Assembly: GCA_965220265.1 (NCBI GenBank)
Contig: CBDCPM010000004.1
Coordinates: 1,302,001-1,366,000, forward strand
From: Bin87 sp965220265
GTDB lineage: Bacteria; Chloroflexota; Dehalococcoidia; Lucifugimonadales; UBA3495
Direction: 5' to 3'
DNA: 64,000 bases
Notes under the pieces: generated by a model
Databases searched by the model: none
Told to the model about the DNA's origin: nothing
The model's input: the letters and a program-made list of their open reading frames with translations, nothing else
Program-made: the position numbers and the translations under genes
Shown here: in pieces, positions 16,838 through 25,795 of the stretch
How the letters are laid out: each line of letters starts with the position of its first letter
Numbering within the stretch: the stretch's first letter is position 1

Positions 16838-17701
16838 AGAGCCTGTCTACGATCTCTGGAATAGGTTAAGTTGAGACTATGATCAGGGGAGGGGTAACCA
16901 TGTCTCATTCTTATTCCAGCGACATTAGCCGGGAGCAATTTGCCCATATTCTGCCGACGTTGGAGTCGGCCCGCCGCCGGACCAAGCCCCGCACCGTGGA
17001 CTTATATGACGTTTTCTGCGGCGTGCTGTACCTCTTGAAAAGCGGGTGCCAGTGGCGAATGCTGCCCGCGGACTTCCCCAATTGGCGCACTTGCTACCAG
17101 TATTTCCGGCAATGGAGCGAGCGGCCGGGCCCGGGTCAGGATTCCATTCTGGAGCAAGTCCTAAAACAAATCGGTTGGCGAGGTCCGACAAAGCAATGGA
17201 CGGGAAAAGCAGACCAGCTGCTGCATCGTGGACTCCCAGAGCGTGAAGAACACGGACACCGCCGGGCACAAGGGTTATGACGCAGGCCAGAAGGTGTCCG
17301 GGATCAAGCGTCATATCGCGGTGGACACGCAAGGATTGCCCCATGCGATACATGTGACTACCGCCGACGTTACCGACCGGGCTGGGGCTTTGGCGATGTT
17401 TGACCGGCGCCGAGACGGCCTCAGTCAAGTGCAGAACGTGCTGGTGGACGGGGGTTATACCGGAAAGCCCTTTGCCACTGCGGTGCAAGGCCTGTTGGGA
17501 GCCGCGGTGGAAGTGGTGCAACGCAGCGAACTGCACACCTTCGTGGTGCTGCCAAAGCGATGGGTGGTGGAGCGATCTTTCGCCTGGCTGGAAAAGTGCC
17601 GCCGACTCTGGAAGAACTGCGAAAGAAAGCTCAATACCAGCCGGCAAATGGTGGTGCTTGCCTTCATGGTGCTAATCCTAAAAAGATCGTAGACAGGCTC
17701 T
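16838..17701 (+). mobile_element. IS5-family insertion element 2 (about 864 bp)
   Basis: Perfect 18-bp inverted repeats (AGAGCCTGTCTACGATCT at 16838-16855 and its complement at 17684-17701) are flanked by TA on both sides. The ends resemble those of element 1 (shared GAGCCT start), but the transposases are from different subgroups. It truncates the nuclease-like gene. Confidence 0.88.
16879..17692 (+). CDS. IS5-family transposase (two frames)
   Basis: The first frame (16879-17280) has the helix-rich N-terminus with D-L-Y-D-V-F-C-G-V-L-Y-L-L-K-S-G-C-Q-W-R-M-L-P and F-P-N-W-R-T-C-Y-Q-Y-F. The second frame continues from about 17195 as G-R-E-K-Q-T-S-C-C-I-V-D-S-Q-S-V-K-N with the first catalytic Asp. 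It then has L-V-D-G-G-Y-T-G (second Asp) and K-R-W-V-V-E-R-S-F-A-W-L-E-K with the catalytic Glu, ending at 17692. The two frames differ by +1 (or -2), not the usual -1, near the GGGAAAAG at 17202-17209. This copy may therefore be frameshifted rather than using programmed slippage. Confidence 0.8.
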
Positions 17702-18045
17702 TATGCGGAAAGGTTCGACGTCGCTTGGTCATCCGGCATTGGGGTTTATCTTAACGGCGCCGTCCTTGCCTTTTCGCGCGGTCTGGATCCCGACCAACGG
17801 AACGGTTCGCATTGCCGCAGAACAAGCAGGAACCGGTTACTTCTTTCGAACTGCGGGCCCCGTCCCTCTCCGAAAGTCCCTCCGACGAGAACACGTTGAA
17901 CCTTATGCTACCCGCCAGTGCAGTCAGTCAGGCTTCACAACCCGAGACCAACTATCGTTCATCATATCCAGACCGCCAGGGCGCAGCCCTGGACGCCACC
18001 CAGCGTACCAAGGAAATCTCCGTATGCGAGGCGGCCTCAAGTTTT
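17702..18045. other. Gap after insertion element 2
   Basis: No gene is supported. The first bases after the element read, on the plus strand, R-F-D-V-A-W-S-S-G-I-G-V-Y-L-N-G-A-V-L-A-F before losing sense. This could be a tiny remnant of a gene cut by the insertion. The consensus promoter of the next gene closes the gap. Confidence 0.3.
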
Positions 18046-18073
18046 TTGACACGGCCAACGCTGCATCTATAAT
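18046..18073 (+). promoter_or_regulatory. Consensus sigma-70 promoter
   Basis: TTGACA (18046-18051) and TATAAT (18068-18073) are both perfect, with 16-base spacing. They lie 51 bases before the hydroxyacid dehydrogenase start, which has AAGGAGA upstream. This is the best promoter in the window. Confidence 0.8.
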
Positions 18074-18123
18074 TGCGGTCATAGCGCTCAAGGCTCCAGG
18101 CCACACCCAAAGGAGATTGCGAT

Positions 18124-19089
18124 ATGCCCACTTGGAAAGTTGCGTATTTCAGCGGAGTAGGTGGACGCCCGCAAGTGATGCTGGACAATGCCCCTGACCA
18201 TTTGGAGGTCACGGTAGTGGACCCCTCGCTATCGGAGGCCGAAAAGATCGAGCTTTGCCGCGACGCCGATGCTCTCATCACCAGCGATCTCTCGACCAAT
18301 GTGCTGAGGGAATGTCCCAAGGTTAAATTGATCCAGACCCTCAGCGCCGGCTACGACCGGCTGGACCTCGAGTCCATCCTGGAGATGGGAATACCGGTGG
18401 CGAACAACGGCGGCGCCAACGCCATCTCGGTCTCCGAGCAAACCATCGGCCTGATGATAGGCATCGGCAGAAACCTCATGGCCCAATGGGAAAGCACCAC
18501 CAGGCAACGTCAATGGCGGGGCAGTCTCTATCAAACCGACCTGTCGGAGGTTACCGACAAGACTGTAGGCATCGTGGGGCTTGGACGCATCGGCCGGCAA
18601 GTTGCCAAGCGACTCACTGGGTTCGACACCCGGACCATCTTTTACGACGTCGTAGACATTCCGGACGACATAAAGCAAGAACTCAAAGCTGAGCCTGTGT
18701 CTTTCGAGGAGCTGTTGGAGATGTCGGACATCGTCAGCCTGCACGTGCCCTTGACTCGGCGAACCCGTGGGATGATGTCCGACCGCGAGTTTGGCATGAT
18801 GAAACAGACGGCGTTCTTGATTAACGCCTGTCGGGGTCCCGTGGTGGACGAAGCGGCACTCTACCGGGCTCTCACCGAGGGGCAGATCGCCGGGGCCGGA
18901 CTGGACGTCCTTGAGGTCGAGCCAACGCCGGCGGAGAACCCGTTGTTCGATCTCGACAACGTGATCATTACCCCGCACATGGCGGGTCAAAGCCAGGAAA
19001 CCGCGTTGCGAGCAGCGCATTTTGCCTACGGTAATATCCTGCTAGTGCTTTCCGGTGGGGAAGCCGAATCGCTGGTTACCCCCGAATAG
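18124..19089 (+). CDS. D-isomer-specific 2-hydroxyacid dehydrogenase
   Basis: The enzyme reduces 2-keto acids or oxidises D-2-hydroxyacids with NAD(P). The dinucleotide-binding motif V-G-L-G-R-I-G lies at about residues 152-158. The catalytic triad is visible as Arg in N-A-C-R-G (about 236), Glu in D-V-L-E-V-E-P (about 265) and His in T-P-H-M-A-G (about 284). The length of 321 residues is normal. AAGGAG precedes the ATG. It is followed closely by an FAH-family gene, suggesting a two-gene operon for hydroxy- or keto-acid catabolism. Phosphoglycerate, glyoxylate and hydroxypyruvate are all possible substrates. Confidence 0.9.
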   Translation: MPTWKVAYFSGVGGRPQVMLDNAPDHLEVTVVDPSLSEAEKIELCRDADALITSDLSTNVLRECPKVKLIQTLSAGYDRLDLESILEMGIPVANNGGANAISVSEQTIGLMIGIGRNLMAQWESTTRQRQWRGSLYQTDLSEVTDKTVGIVGLGRIGRQVAKRLTGFDTRTIFYDVVDIPDDIKQELKAEPVSFEELLEMSDIVSLHVPLTRRTRGMMSDREFGMMKQTAFLINACRGPVVDEAALYRALTEGQIAGAGLDVLEVEPTPAENPLFDLDNVIITPHMAGQSQETALRAAHFAYGNILLVLSGGEAESLVTPE

Positions 19090-19122
19090 CCTCCGAAGAT
19101 GGTCTCAAAAGGAGTTGTGCTC

Positions 19123-19908
19123 ATGATTTGGTGCCGCTTTCAGCTAGGCGACAAGATCAGCTTTGGCATGGTCGAAGACGGCAACGTGACCGAGGTGTGG
19201 GGCAACCCGCTTGAAGACTATGCTGTCACCAACCATTCCTATCCCCTGGATCAGGTTAAGCTGTTGGCGCCCATCGCGCCTCCGATGCTATACGCCGCCG
19301 GGCCCAACTATCGCGGGCATGTCGAAGGCATGGCGGCGCGGCGCGGGTCACCACCCGCGTACCCGGACCGCCCGTCGCCCAACTACCGGTCAGTCCACGC
19401 CATCATCGGGACCGAAGAAAACATCGTCGTTCCCGCCGACTGCTCGGGCGTAGTGCAGCCGGAAGGTCAACTGGCAGTGGTTATCGGCAAGAAAGCCCGC
19501 AATGTGCCGGTGTCCGAGGCCCTGGACTACGTTTTCGGTTACACCATCGGCAACGACATCAGCCAGCGACCGTGGCAGCAGGCTGACCGCACCATGTTCC
19601 GGGGCAAAAATTGCGATACCTGGAAACCCATGGGACCCTGGATCGTTACCAATATGGACCCCAAGGGCTTTCGCATCATCGTCCGCCACAACGGAGAGGT
19701 GTGGGAGGATTTCTCGTCCGCCGATCAGATCTGGGACACGGCCACCTGGATCCACGAACTCAGCAACTACGCCACCCTGTACCCCGGCGACGTCCTCTGG
19801 ATGGGTACCCAAGGGGCGGACGGGGACATGTTCCCCGGAGACACCATCGAGGTAGAAATCAGCGGCATCGGCACCCTCCGCAACTACGTGGTAGCCGAGG
19901 AGGTGTGA
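19123..19908 (+). CDS. Fumarylacetoacetate hydrolase-family protein
   Basis: Members hydrolyse or decarboxylate 1,3-diketo acids using a metal. AGGAG 9 bases before ATG 19123 sets the start in preference to 19099. The core is recognisable: L-L-A-P-I-A-P-P (about 45), G-P-N-Y-R-G-H, L-A-V-V-I-G-K, G-Y-T-I-G-N-D-I-S-Q-R and a C-terminal G-D-x-I-E-V-E-I-S-G-I-G-T-L-R-N. One odd point is that the usual E-x-E metal pair reads Glu114-Gly-Gln116, so the second acidic ligand is replaced while the later Asp is kept. That may alter metal binding or substrate. It lies 33 bases after the dehydrogenase gene. Confidence 0.88.
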   Translation: MIWCRFQLGDKISFGMVEDGNVTEVWGNPLEDYAVTNHSYPLDQVKLLAPIAPPMLYAAGPNYRGHVEGMAARRGSPPAYPDRPSPNYRSVHAIIGTEENIVVPADCSGVVQPEGQLAVVIGKKARNVPVSEALDYVFGYTIGNDISQRPWQQADRTMFRGKNCDTWKPMGPWIVTNMDPKGFRIIVRHNGEVWEDFSSADQIWDTATWIHELSNYATLYPGDVLWMGTQGADGDMFPGDTIEVEISGIGTLRNYVVAEEV

Positions 19909-20295
19909 GCGGCCTGACGGTGCCCGGTCACGGTAAAAGGATTAGGCTTTGGTGCGCCGCGTTGACGGGTCGTCAACGTGATTTATCGGGGCCTTCGATG
20001 CCAAGTTGCGATGTTGCCGGTCGTTTGGAGACGAACCGTTTGCTGAAATCGGGGGCAGCCGCAATTGGCGACGCTAATGCCTAAATCCATGGTAAGGACT
20101 ACAATAGCGCCGCCGGCAGAAATACCTGCTGGCCCAGCCATTTTGACCCGCTCCGGCTCGCGTCTACTCTCAAACGAAAATGAAGACTTCGGCGAAACCT
20201 CCCACCCCCATTAGAGGAATGTCGATTAGCAACGGCTCTGGGTTAGCGAAGTGGCACGCAGCGCTAGTCTTGACCAAAGGGGGAGAAAAAACCGC
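19909..20295. other. Intergenic gap
   Basis: I see no gene, repeat or convincing terminator here. A possible alternative GTG start of the next small gene lies at 20251. Confidence 0.5.
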
Positions 20296-20523
20296 ATGCC
20301 ATTCGATTGGGACGCTTTCGAGGACCTGACCTCGTTACGCGAACAACTCAGGCTGCACAAAGAAGCATGTTTGCGGGCGCGCATTTGCCCGGAATGCGGA
20401 AACGACGTAGGCCAAGGGATCGGCACAGGTAGCCTGCCAGACGGTATATTCTGCAGCCTAAATTGTCACGCCAATTTTCGGCTCGTTGAGAGCCGATATA
20501 TCACGCAACCCGGCCGCAATTGA
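20296..20523 (+). CDS. Small zinc-ribbon-like protein
   Basis: I do not recognise a named family. The 75-residue protein begins M-P-F-D-W-D-A-F, has a charged helix, then C-P-E-C and C-S-L-N-C about 23 residues apart, a likely four-Cys zinc site. A purine-rich GGGGGAG lies 12 bases upstream; a GTG start at 20251 would add 15 residues of poor quality. It ends 7 bases before the dCTP deaminase start, so the two are probably co-transcribed. Base composition over both genes is less GC-rich than the neighbours. Confidence 0.55.
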   Translation: MPFDWDAFEDLTSLREQLRLHKEACLRARICPECGNDVGQGIGTGSLPDGIFCSLNCHANFRLVESRYITQPGRN

Positions 20524-20530
20524 GCACATC

Positions 20531-21703
20531 ATGTTCGAAGACATCAACGAAATTGATAGAGGAGGGATCCTTCCTGCCCATTGGTTAAGGCGAGCTGTTC
20601 AGGATGAGATTTTGGTCAGTGACTATACAATCCCGGAGCACAATTACCAGCCAGCGAGCATAGACCTCAGGTTAGGTGAAAAAGCTCATGTCTTGCAGTG
20701 CAGTTTCCTCCCATATTCTGGACCGGTCGAGGACAAGGTGCTGGATCTTGCCATCGCTGAAATAGACATACGTGATGGGGCCATCCTTGAGAAAAACCGT
20801 CCCTATTTGATCCCCCTCCTCGAGAACCTTAGGTTGCCTCACGGAATTCGCGCCAGGACAAATCCCAAAAGCTCGACAGGCAGGCTGGATATATTTACGA
20901 GAGTAATCACGGACGACAATCCACGGTTCGACGACATCACCGATGGTTACCACGGAAGCATGTTTTTAGAGGTATTTTCTAGGTCATTCGCCATTAGGGT
21001 TCAGACGGGATTGTCGTTGAACCAAATTCGTCTGTCTAAGGGCGACCCCAAATGCGATCAAGGGGAACTGAGACACGCACACGAGCAGAATCCCATATTG
21101 TTCACTAAAGCCGGGCAGCCAGCGCAGCGGTTGGAGATTGGTGAAGGCAATTCAATTGGGTTCAGTATCAATTTGCAGGGCACATCGGGGTTCGTGGGTT
21201 ACCGGGCCAAAAGCAATAGTAGGCTCCTCGACCTGTCGCGGGTCAATCACTATCAACCGAGCGAATTCTGGGAACCTGTTTTCGCAGACAGCGGTCCCAG
21301 CCTGATATTGGAACCCGAAGAATTCTACTTGCTGTCCTCAATCGAAAGTGTAAGCATCCCCCCGTCATTAGCAGCGGAGATGACTGCGTATGAAACTGCG
21401 ACTGGAGAACTCCGTACGCATTATGCCGGTTTCTTCGACCCTGGTTTCGGCTTCGGTGAAAACGGGAGGCTAGGAGGCATCCAGCCTGTTCTAGAGATCC
21501 GAGCACATGACGTCCCATTCATGGTTGGCCCGGGACAAAAGGTGTGCACCCTCGCATTTGAGCACATGCTTGAATCCCCTGAAAAGTGGTATGGTCCTAA
21601 AGTCGGCTCGTCATACCACGAAGCAGGGCGAATTCTCAGTAAACATTTCTCGCCTATTGTCCAGGCACGGCAGTTACCGATGTTTGAAGGTTGGGCTGGA
21701 TAA
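20531..21703 (+). CDS. dcd: dCTP deaminase, long bidomain form
   Basis: The enzyme deaminates dCTP to dUTP, feeding thymidylate synthesis. At 390 residues it is about twice the length of E. coli Dcd. It shows two dUTPase-like halves. The first has Y-Q-P-A-S-I-D-L-R-L-G (about 39-49) and T-N-P-K-S-S-T-G-R-L-D (about 115-125). The second has G-Y-R-A-K-S-N-S-R-L-L-D and an A-G-F-F-D-P-G-F-G-F-G segment, with a Q-K-V-C-T-L-A-F-E end. Proteins of this two-domain layout form their own Pfam family. The start is the first ATG after the zinc-ribbon gene; no strong ribosome site is seen, so it may rely on coupling. Lower GC suggests horizontal origin. Confidence 0.85.
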   Translation: MFEDINEIDRGGILPAHWLRRAVQDEILVSDYTIPEHNYQPASIDLRLGEKAHVLQCSFLPYSGPVEDKVLDLAIAEIDIRDGAILEKNRPYLIPLLENLRLPHGIRARTNPKSSTGRLDIFTRVITDDNPRFDDITDGYHGSMFLEVFSRSFAIRVQTGLSLNQIRLSKGDPKCDQGELRHAHEQNPILFTKAGQPAQRLEIGEGNSIGFSINLQGTSGFVGYRAKSNSRLLDLSRVNHYQPSEFWEPVFADSGPSLILEPEEFYLLSSIESVSIPPSLAAEMTAYETATGELRTHYAGFFDPGFGFGENGRLGGIQPVLEIRAHDVPFMVGPGQKVCTLAFEHMLESPEKWYGPKVGSSYHEAGRILSKHFSPIVQARQLPMFEGWAG

Positions 21704-21824
21704 CTTCAATAAGATCGCCCAACTGCAACAGCCGGCCTCTTCCGTGCAGTCGGCCGCTCTTGAATCCCCACGTGTAATCACTCTCGCTCCAGATGCTAGA
21801 AACGGCCGCCGTTTTAGACGTCTC

Positions 21825-24800
21825 TCACCCGCTCACATAGCCGTTCTTCAAATCCCAACTCGCCACGTCCTCGGTCCGACCCTCCGGCCGCCCGTAACCG
21901 CCTCCGCCTGAGGAGAGGCAGATGATGTGGTCCCCGGGATTGACCACGACACCAACTTCCTTGGACCCGAGAACCCGCTCCGTGCCGTTGGATACGATCT
22001 TGTAGTGATGCGGCAGACCGTCCGCGGCGCCGAACAGCCCGAAGGGCGGCACCACGACCCCGTCGCCGGCCGTATTGAGCAGGGCGGGGCCCTCTCCCTC
22101 GTAGACCAGATCGCATACCGCTCCCAAGCCGCCGCGCCACGCACCAACCCCTCCCGAATCAGGTCGTAGCTCGTGGCGCACAATGAAGAACGGGAATCGC
22201 TCTTCCGTCACCTCGATGCTGGGCGACCGAATCCCTCCGGCCACGTTGATCTCACCGACGTTGGACCACCCGTCGAAACCTTCGGAGGCTCCACCACCGC
22301 CCCGAGCTAGGAAGAAGTGCCAGATGAACTGTCGCCCTGTCCGTGGGTCCATGCCGGTGATGGCGTAGCGCAACCGGCGGGAAAACCCCGCGGAAACGGC
22401 ACCGGGAATGGCGGGAGCCAACGCCTTGAACACCGCCTCCACCACCTCCTCGGCGCAATGGTTGGTGCTCATGCAAACCGGCGCGGGAGGGTTGGCATTG
22501 ACGACGAGACCCCGTGGGGCAATTATCTGGACGGGCCGCATGGAACCCTCGTTGCGGGCCACGTCCATCGGCGCAAGGTACATGATCGCAGCGTGAGCCA
22601 GGGATCGGGTGTTGGCGTAGGCGCTGTTGATGAACCCCTCAACCTGAGGACTGGACTCGCTCAGGTCGATGGTCATGGAGTCGCCGGCAATGGTGACTCT
22701 CGCCCGGATCGGGACCAGCTTGCTGTCAAACCCGTCGTCGTCCACCAACGACTCCCCGTGGTACACACCGTCGGGCCATCCAGAGATGAACTGCCGGACC
22801 TGCCGCTCGGTGGCGGCCAGAATTTCGGCTATCACCGCCATCAACCGATCGGCGCCGTAGTCCGCGAGCAGGGCTTCGATCCGCTGGGCGGCCAGCATTA
22901 CCGAGCCGATCTGCGCGTTGAGATCGCCCAGGAAATTCTCCGGCTGCCGGACATTGGCCGACAACATCTGGAGCAGATCGGTGCGAGGCACGCCCTTATC
23001 GTAGAGCCGCAGCGGAGGTATGCGCAGGCCCTCCTGGAATATTTCATTGGCGGCAGGGTTGTAACCTCCATGGGTGCCCCCGCCGACATCGCTATGGTGC
23101 GCTCGGTTCACCCCATAAAACAGGGGCCGTCCTTCGTGAAAAACGGGCCGGATGATGGTGATGTCCGGCAGGTGACTGCCACCAAAATAGGGGTCGTTCA
23201 GGATGAATAGGTCTCCGTCGTGGATTTCCTCTCCGAAGTGATCCCGAACGGCGGCGCCAGCCACGGGGAGCGCGCTGATGTGCACCGGGATGCCCTCGCC
23301 CTGGGCCACCAGTTGACAATCGCCGTCGAGGATTGCGGTTGAAAAGTCCCGGCTGGAGTTGAGGATCTGGGACATGGCCGTGCGCAGCATCGCCTCGGTC
23401 ATTTCCTGGGCGATGGATTCCAGCCGATGCTCCACTACCGCCAGGGTAATGGGGTCGTCGTATGCGAGGAATTCGCGACTATCCGCTCCTGCGAACTCGG
23501 AGTTCGTATCCTTCGTGTCTAGGACGGGTTCCTGTTTCACGCGTAACTCGATGCCGCCCATGGAATCGACTGTGGCGTGGTCACCTGGCCACACTAGGAT
23601 GGTCGTGAAATCCGACTCTAGGATCGCTGGGCCAGCGATCTCTGCCCCCGCGGGTAGCGCGTCTGTAGCATAGGTCGGTGCTTCGAACCATTCGCCCAAA
23701 TAGACCCGGCGATAGCCAACCGGGCTGGCCCTGTCCTCGCCCCCGGTGAGGTCGAGTTGGGCAATTCTCGGGAGTTTGCCGATTGCCGCCGACCGAAGTG
23801 TGACCAGCCGCACCTCCTGGTCCTGTTGGCTGTAGGAGTAGAGTTCCTGGTACCTGTCATGAAAATTAGACGTCAATCGTGCGACGAATTCGGTGTCCGG
23901 TAGTGTCGGGTCCGGTAGTGGCACCGTCACTTCATATATTTGGTCCAGGTACCGCATGTCAGCTGAATAGTGGATCTCCACCGCATCCGAGACCACGCCC
24001 TGTGCCAAGAGCTTTTCCCGTCCCTGGTCCCCTAATTCTTCAAACATGGAACGGAGTTCGTTGAGGTTCAGCCGGTCCAGGCTAACCGGGTATGATCGGA
24101 AAAAGTCATACTTGATGTCGGTGTTCAACATGCCGTAGGCGGACAAAACCGGCGCCGATGCCGGTATGTACACCTTGGCTACTTGCAGCTGCCGGGCCAC
24201 CTCCGCGGCATGGAGACCCGATGCGCCTCCGAATCCCATCATGGTGAATTCGCGCGGGTCCACGCCCCGTTGCACCGACATCAGTCGTATGCCTTCGGCG
24301 ATGGTGGTGCAGACCACCTTGTACACGCCGTAAGCAGCCTCGACATTGGAAAGGCTGAGCGGCGTGCCTACGTTGTCAGTCAGGGACTGCTCGGCCGCCG
24401 CAGGGTCCAGACTGGCCTTGCCACCCAGGAAGTTGGCCGCGTCCAGGTAGCCCAATACCAGGCTGGCGTCGGTGACGGTGGCATTGACGCCACCCTTGCC
24501 ATAGGACGCGGGGCCGGGATCAGCCCCGGCGCTGTCCGGGCCAACATGGAGAATTCCGCCTTCATCCACCCTGGCGATGCTGCCACCACCGGCTCCCAGG
24601 GTATGGATGTCGATCATCGGGGCGGCGATCTTCCAGCCGGCCTCGAACTTTTCGTTGGTGATGTGGGGAACCCCGTTCTCGATCAGCGAGATGTCGGTGC
24701 TGGTCCCGCCCATGTCGAACGCGATGACCTTCGGTTCCTCCAGCAACTGCCCAATGTACGCGGCGGCGCTAACGCCTCCCGCGGGGCCGGAGAGGATCGC

Positions 24801-25580
24801 CCGAACCGCCATGCGGCTGGAATCATCGATCGGTGCTACACCGCCATTAGACTGCATGATCAGCACGTCTTTCAGTTGGGGGTACTCCTTAAACCGCTCA
24901 TTCAGGTGCGAAAGATAGCGGCTGAACACTGGCCCGACGTACGAGTTGATCACCGTCGTGCTCAGGCGGTCGAACTCCTTGATCTGCGGAATTACCTCAT
25001 GAGACACGGAAGTGTACATGTCTGGAAATCGGCGGCGTATGTTTTCCCAGGCCTGTTGCTCGTGGGTGGGGTTGAGGTACGAGAAGAGGAAACAGACCGC
25101 CAGCGACTCGGCCCCCTCCTGGACCAGGTATTCCAGTTTTTCGACTAGTGCGGCCTCGTCCAGGGGTCGTTCCACCAACCCGTTGGCGCGGATTCGTTCG
25201 GGCACGCCCACCCGCAGGTAACGGGCGGCCAACGGTTCCACGGGCGTCATTCGCAGGTTGTATCGGTCCTCTTTCAATCCCTCGCGCATCTCCAGCAGGT
25301 CGCGGAAGCCATCGGTGGTGATGAGCCCCACCCTTGCTCCTTTCCGTTCGACCAGCGTGTTGGTCGCGACCGTCGACCCATGGATCACCAGGTCCGTGTC
25401 GCCCAGTAACTGGTCCAGGGTCAGTCCGTACGCGGTGGCGGCTTCTTGTAGTCCGGTCATCACGCCTATAGAAGGGTCGTCAGGCGTGGACTGCGTTTTG
25501 AAAAAACGTGGCTGCCCTGATTCGCCGGCTACGACGAAGTCGGTAAAGGTGCCTCCGACGTCTATCCCGATTTTGTACAC
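21825..25580 (-). CDS. Fused hydantoinase A/B (5-oxoprolinase-type ATP-dependent amidohydrolase)
   Basis: The fused enzyme opens hydantoin or 5-oxoproline rings with ATP. AGGAGG 7 bases before GTG 25580 chooses this start over the upstream GTG at 25598. The HyuA half (about 1-680) begins with the ATPase phosphate loop I-G-I-D-V-G-G-T-F-T-D and contains H-G-S-T-V-A-T-N-T. It continues with S-G-P-A-G-G-V and F-D-M-G-G-T-S-T-D. The HyuB half (about 700-1240) has I-L-N-S-S-R-D-F-S, I-L-N-D-P-Y-F-G-G-S-H-L-P-D and H-H-S-D-V-G-G. It ends with a Gly-rich G-G-G-G-Y-G-R. In most bacteria hyuA and hyuB are separate; single-chain fusions resemble eukaryotic OPLAH. It is transcribed away from the aminotransferase at 25796. 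Confidence 0.92.
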   Translation of the reverse strand: MYKIGIDVGGTFTDFVVAGESGQPRFFKTQSTPDDPSIGVMTGLQEAATAYGLTLDQLLGDTDLVIHGSTVATNTLVERKGARVGLITTDGFRDLLEMREGLKEDRYNLRMTPVEPLAARYLRVGVPERIRANGLVERPLDEAALVEKLEYLVQEGAESLAVCFLFSYLNPTHEQQAWENIRRRFPDMYTSVSHEVIPQIKEFDRLSTTVINSYVGPVFSRYLSHLNERFKEYPQLKDVLIMQSNGGVAPIDDSSRMAVRAILSGPAGGVSAAAYIGQLLEEPKVIAFDMGGTSTDISLIENGVPHITNEKFEAGWKIAAPMIDIHTLGAGGGSIARVDEGGILHVGPDSAGADPGPASYGKGGVNATVTDASLVLGYLDAANFLGGKASLDPAAAEQSLTDNVGTPLSLSNVEAAYGVYKVVCTTIAEGIRLMSVQRGVDPREFTMMGFGGASGLHAAEVARQLQVAKVYIPASAPVLSAYGMLNTDIKYDFFRSYPVSLDRLNLNELRSMFEELGDQGREKLLAQGVVSDAVEIHYSADMRYLDQIYEVTVPLPDPTLPDTEFVARLTSNFHDRYQELYSYSQQDQEVRLVTLRSAAIGKLPRIAQLDLTGGEDRASPVGYRRVYLGEWFEAPTYATDALPAGAEIAGPAILESDFTTILVWPGDHATVDSMGGIELRVKQEPVLDTKDTNSEFAGADSREFLAYDDPITLAVVEHRLESIAQEMTEAMLRTAMSQILNSSRDFSTAILDGDCQLVAQGEGIPVHISALPVAGAAVRDHFGEEIHDGDLFILNDPYFGGSHLPDITIIRPVFHEGRPLFYGVNRAHHSDVGGGTHGGYNPAANEIFQEGLRIPPLRLYDKGVPRTDLLQMLSANVRQPENFLGDLNAQIGSVMLAAQRIEALLADYGADRLMAVIAEILAATERQVRQFISGWPDGVYHGESLVDDDGFDSKLVPIRARVTIAGDSMTIDLSESSPQVEGFINSAYANTRSLAHAAIMYLAPMDVARNEGSMRPVQIIAPRGLVVNANPPAPVCMSTNHCAEEVVEAVFKALAPAIPGAVSAGFSRRLRYAITGMDPRTGRQFIWHFFLARGGGGASEGFDGWSNVGEINVAGGIRSPSIEVTEERFPFFIVRHELRPDSGGVGAWRGGLGAVCDLVYEGEGPALLNTAGDGVVVPPFGLFGAADGLPHHYKIVSNGTERVLGSKEVGVVVNPGDHIICLSSGGGGYGRPEGRTEDVASWDLKNGYVSG

Positions 25581-25766
25581 CTGGGAACCTCCTGACACTG
25601 CTGACGGCGATTATTCCCGACCGTCAGCATGATACGCCATGGCGGTAGCGTTCCGTATAAGATGGTCTAGCTTTTGACCCGAAGTGCATTCTCCGCAACC
25701 GTCACGGTGGGCAAAATCGGAGTCCAGGGCCGAGCCATGGGGCCACACGGTGCCCGTCAGAGGGTT

Positions 25767-25775
25767 TGCTATACT
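25767..25775 (+). promoter_or_regulatory. Extended -10 promoter for the aminotransferase
   Basis: TGCTATACT combines an extended TG with a near-consensus TATACT box, 20 bases before the ATG. No -35 box fits, as is usual for this class. The transcript leader would be about 15 bases and carries the AAAGGAGG ribosome site. Confidence 0.45.
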
Positions 25776-25795
25776 GGCGCGAAAGGAGGCGGATC

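Noticed and set aside
17702..18197. Plus-strand open frame of 164 codons after IS element 2
   Set aside because: It overlaps the promoter and start of the dehydrogenase gene and its translation resembles no protein.
22317..25148. Plus-strand open frames opposite the fused hydantoinase
   Set aside because: They lie entirely within the HyuA/HyuB gene, lack ribosome sites and show no domain pattern.
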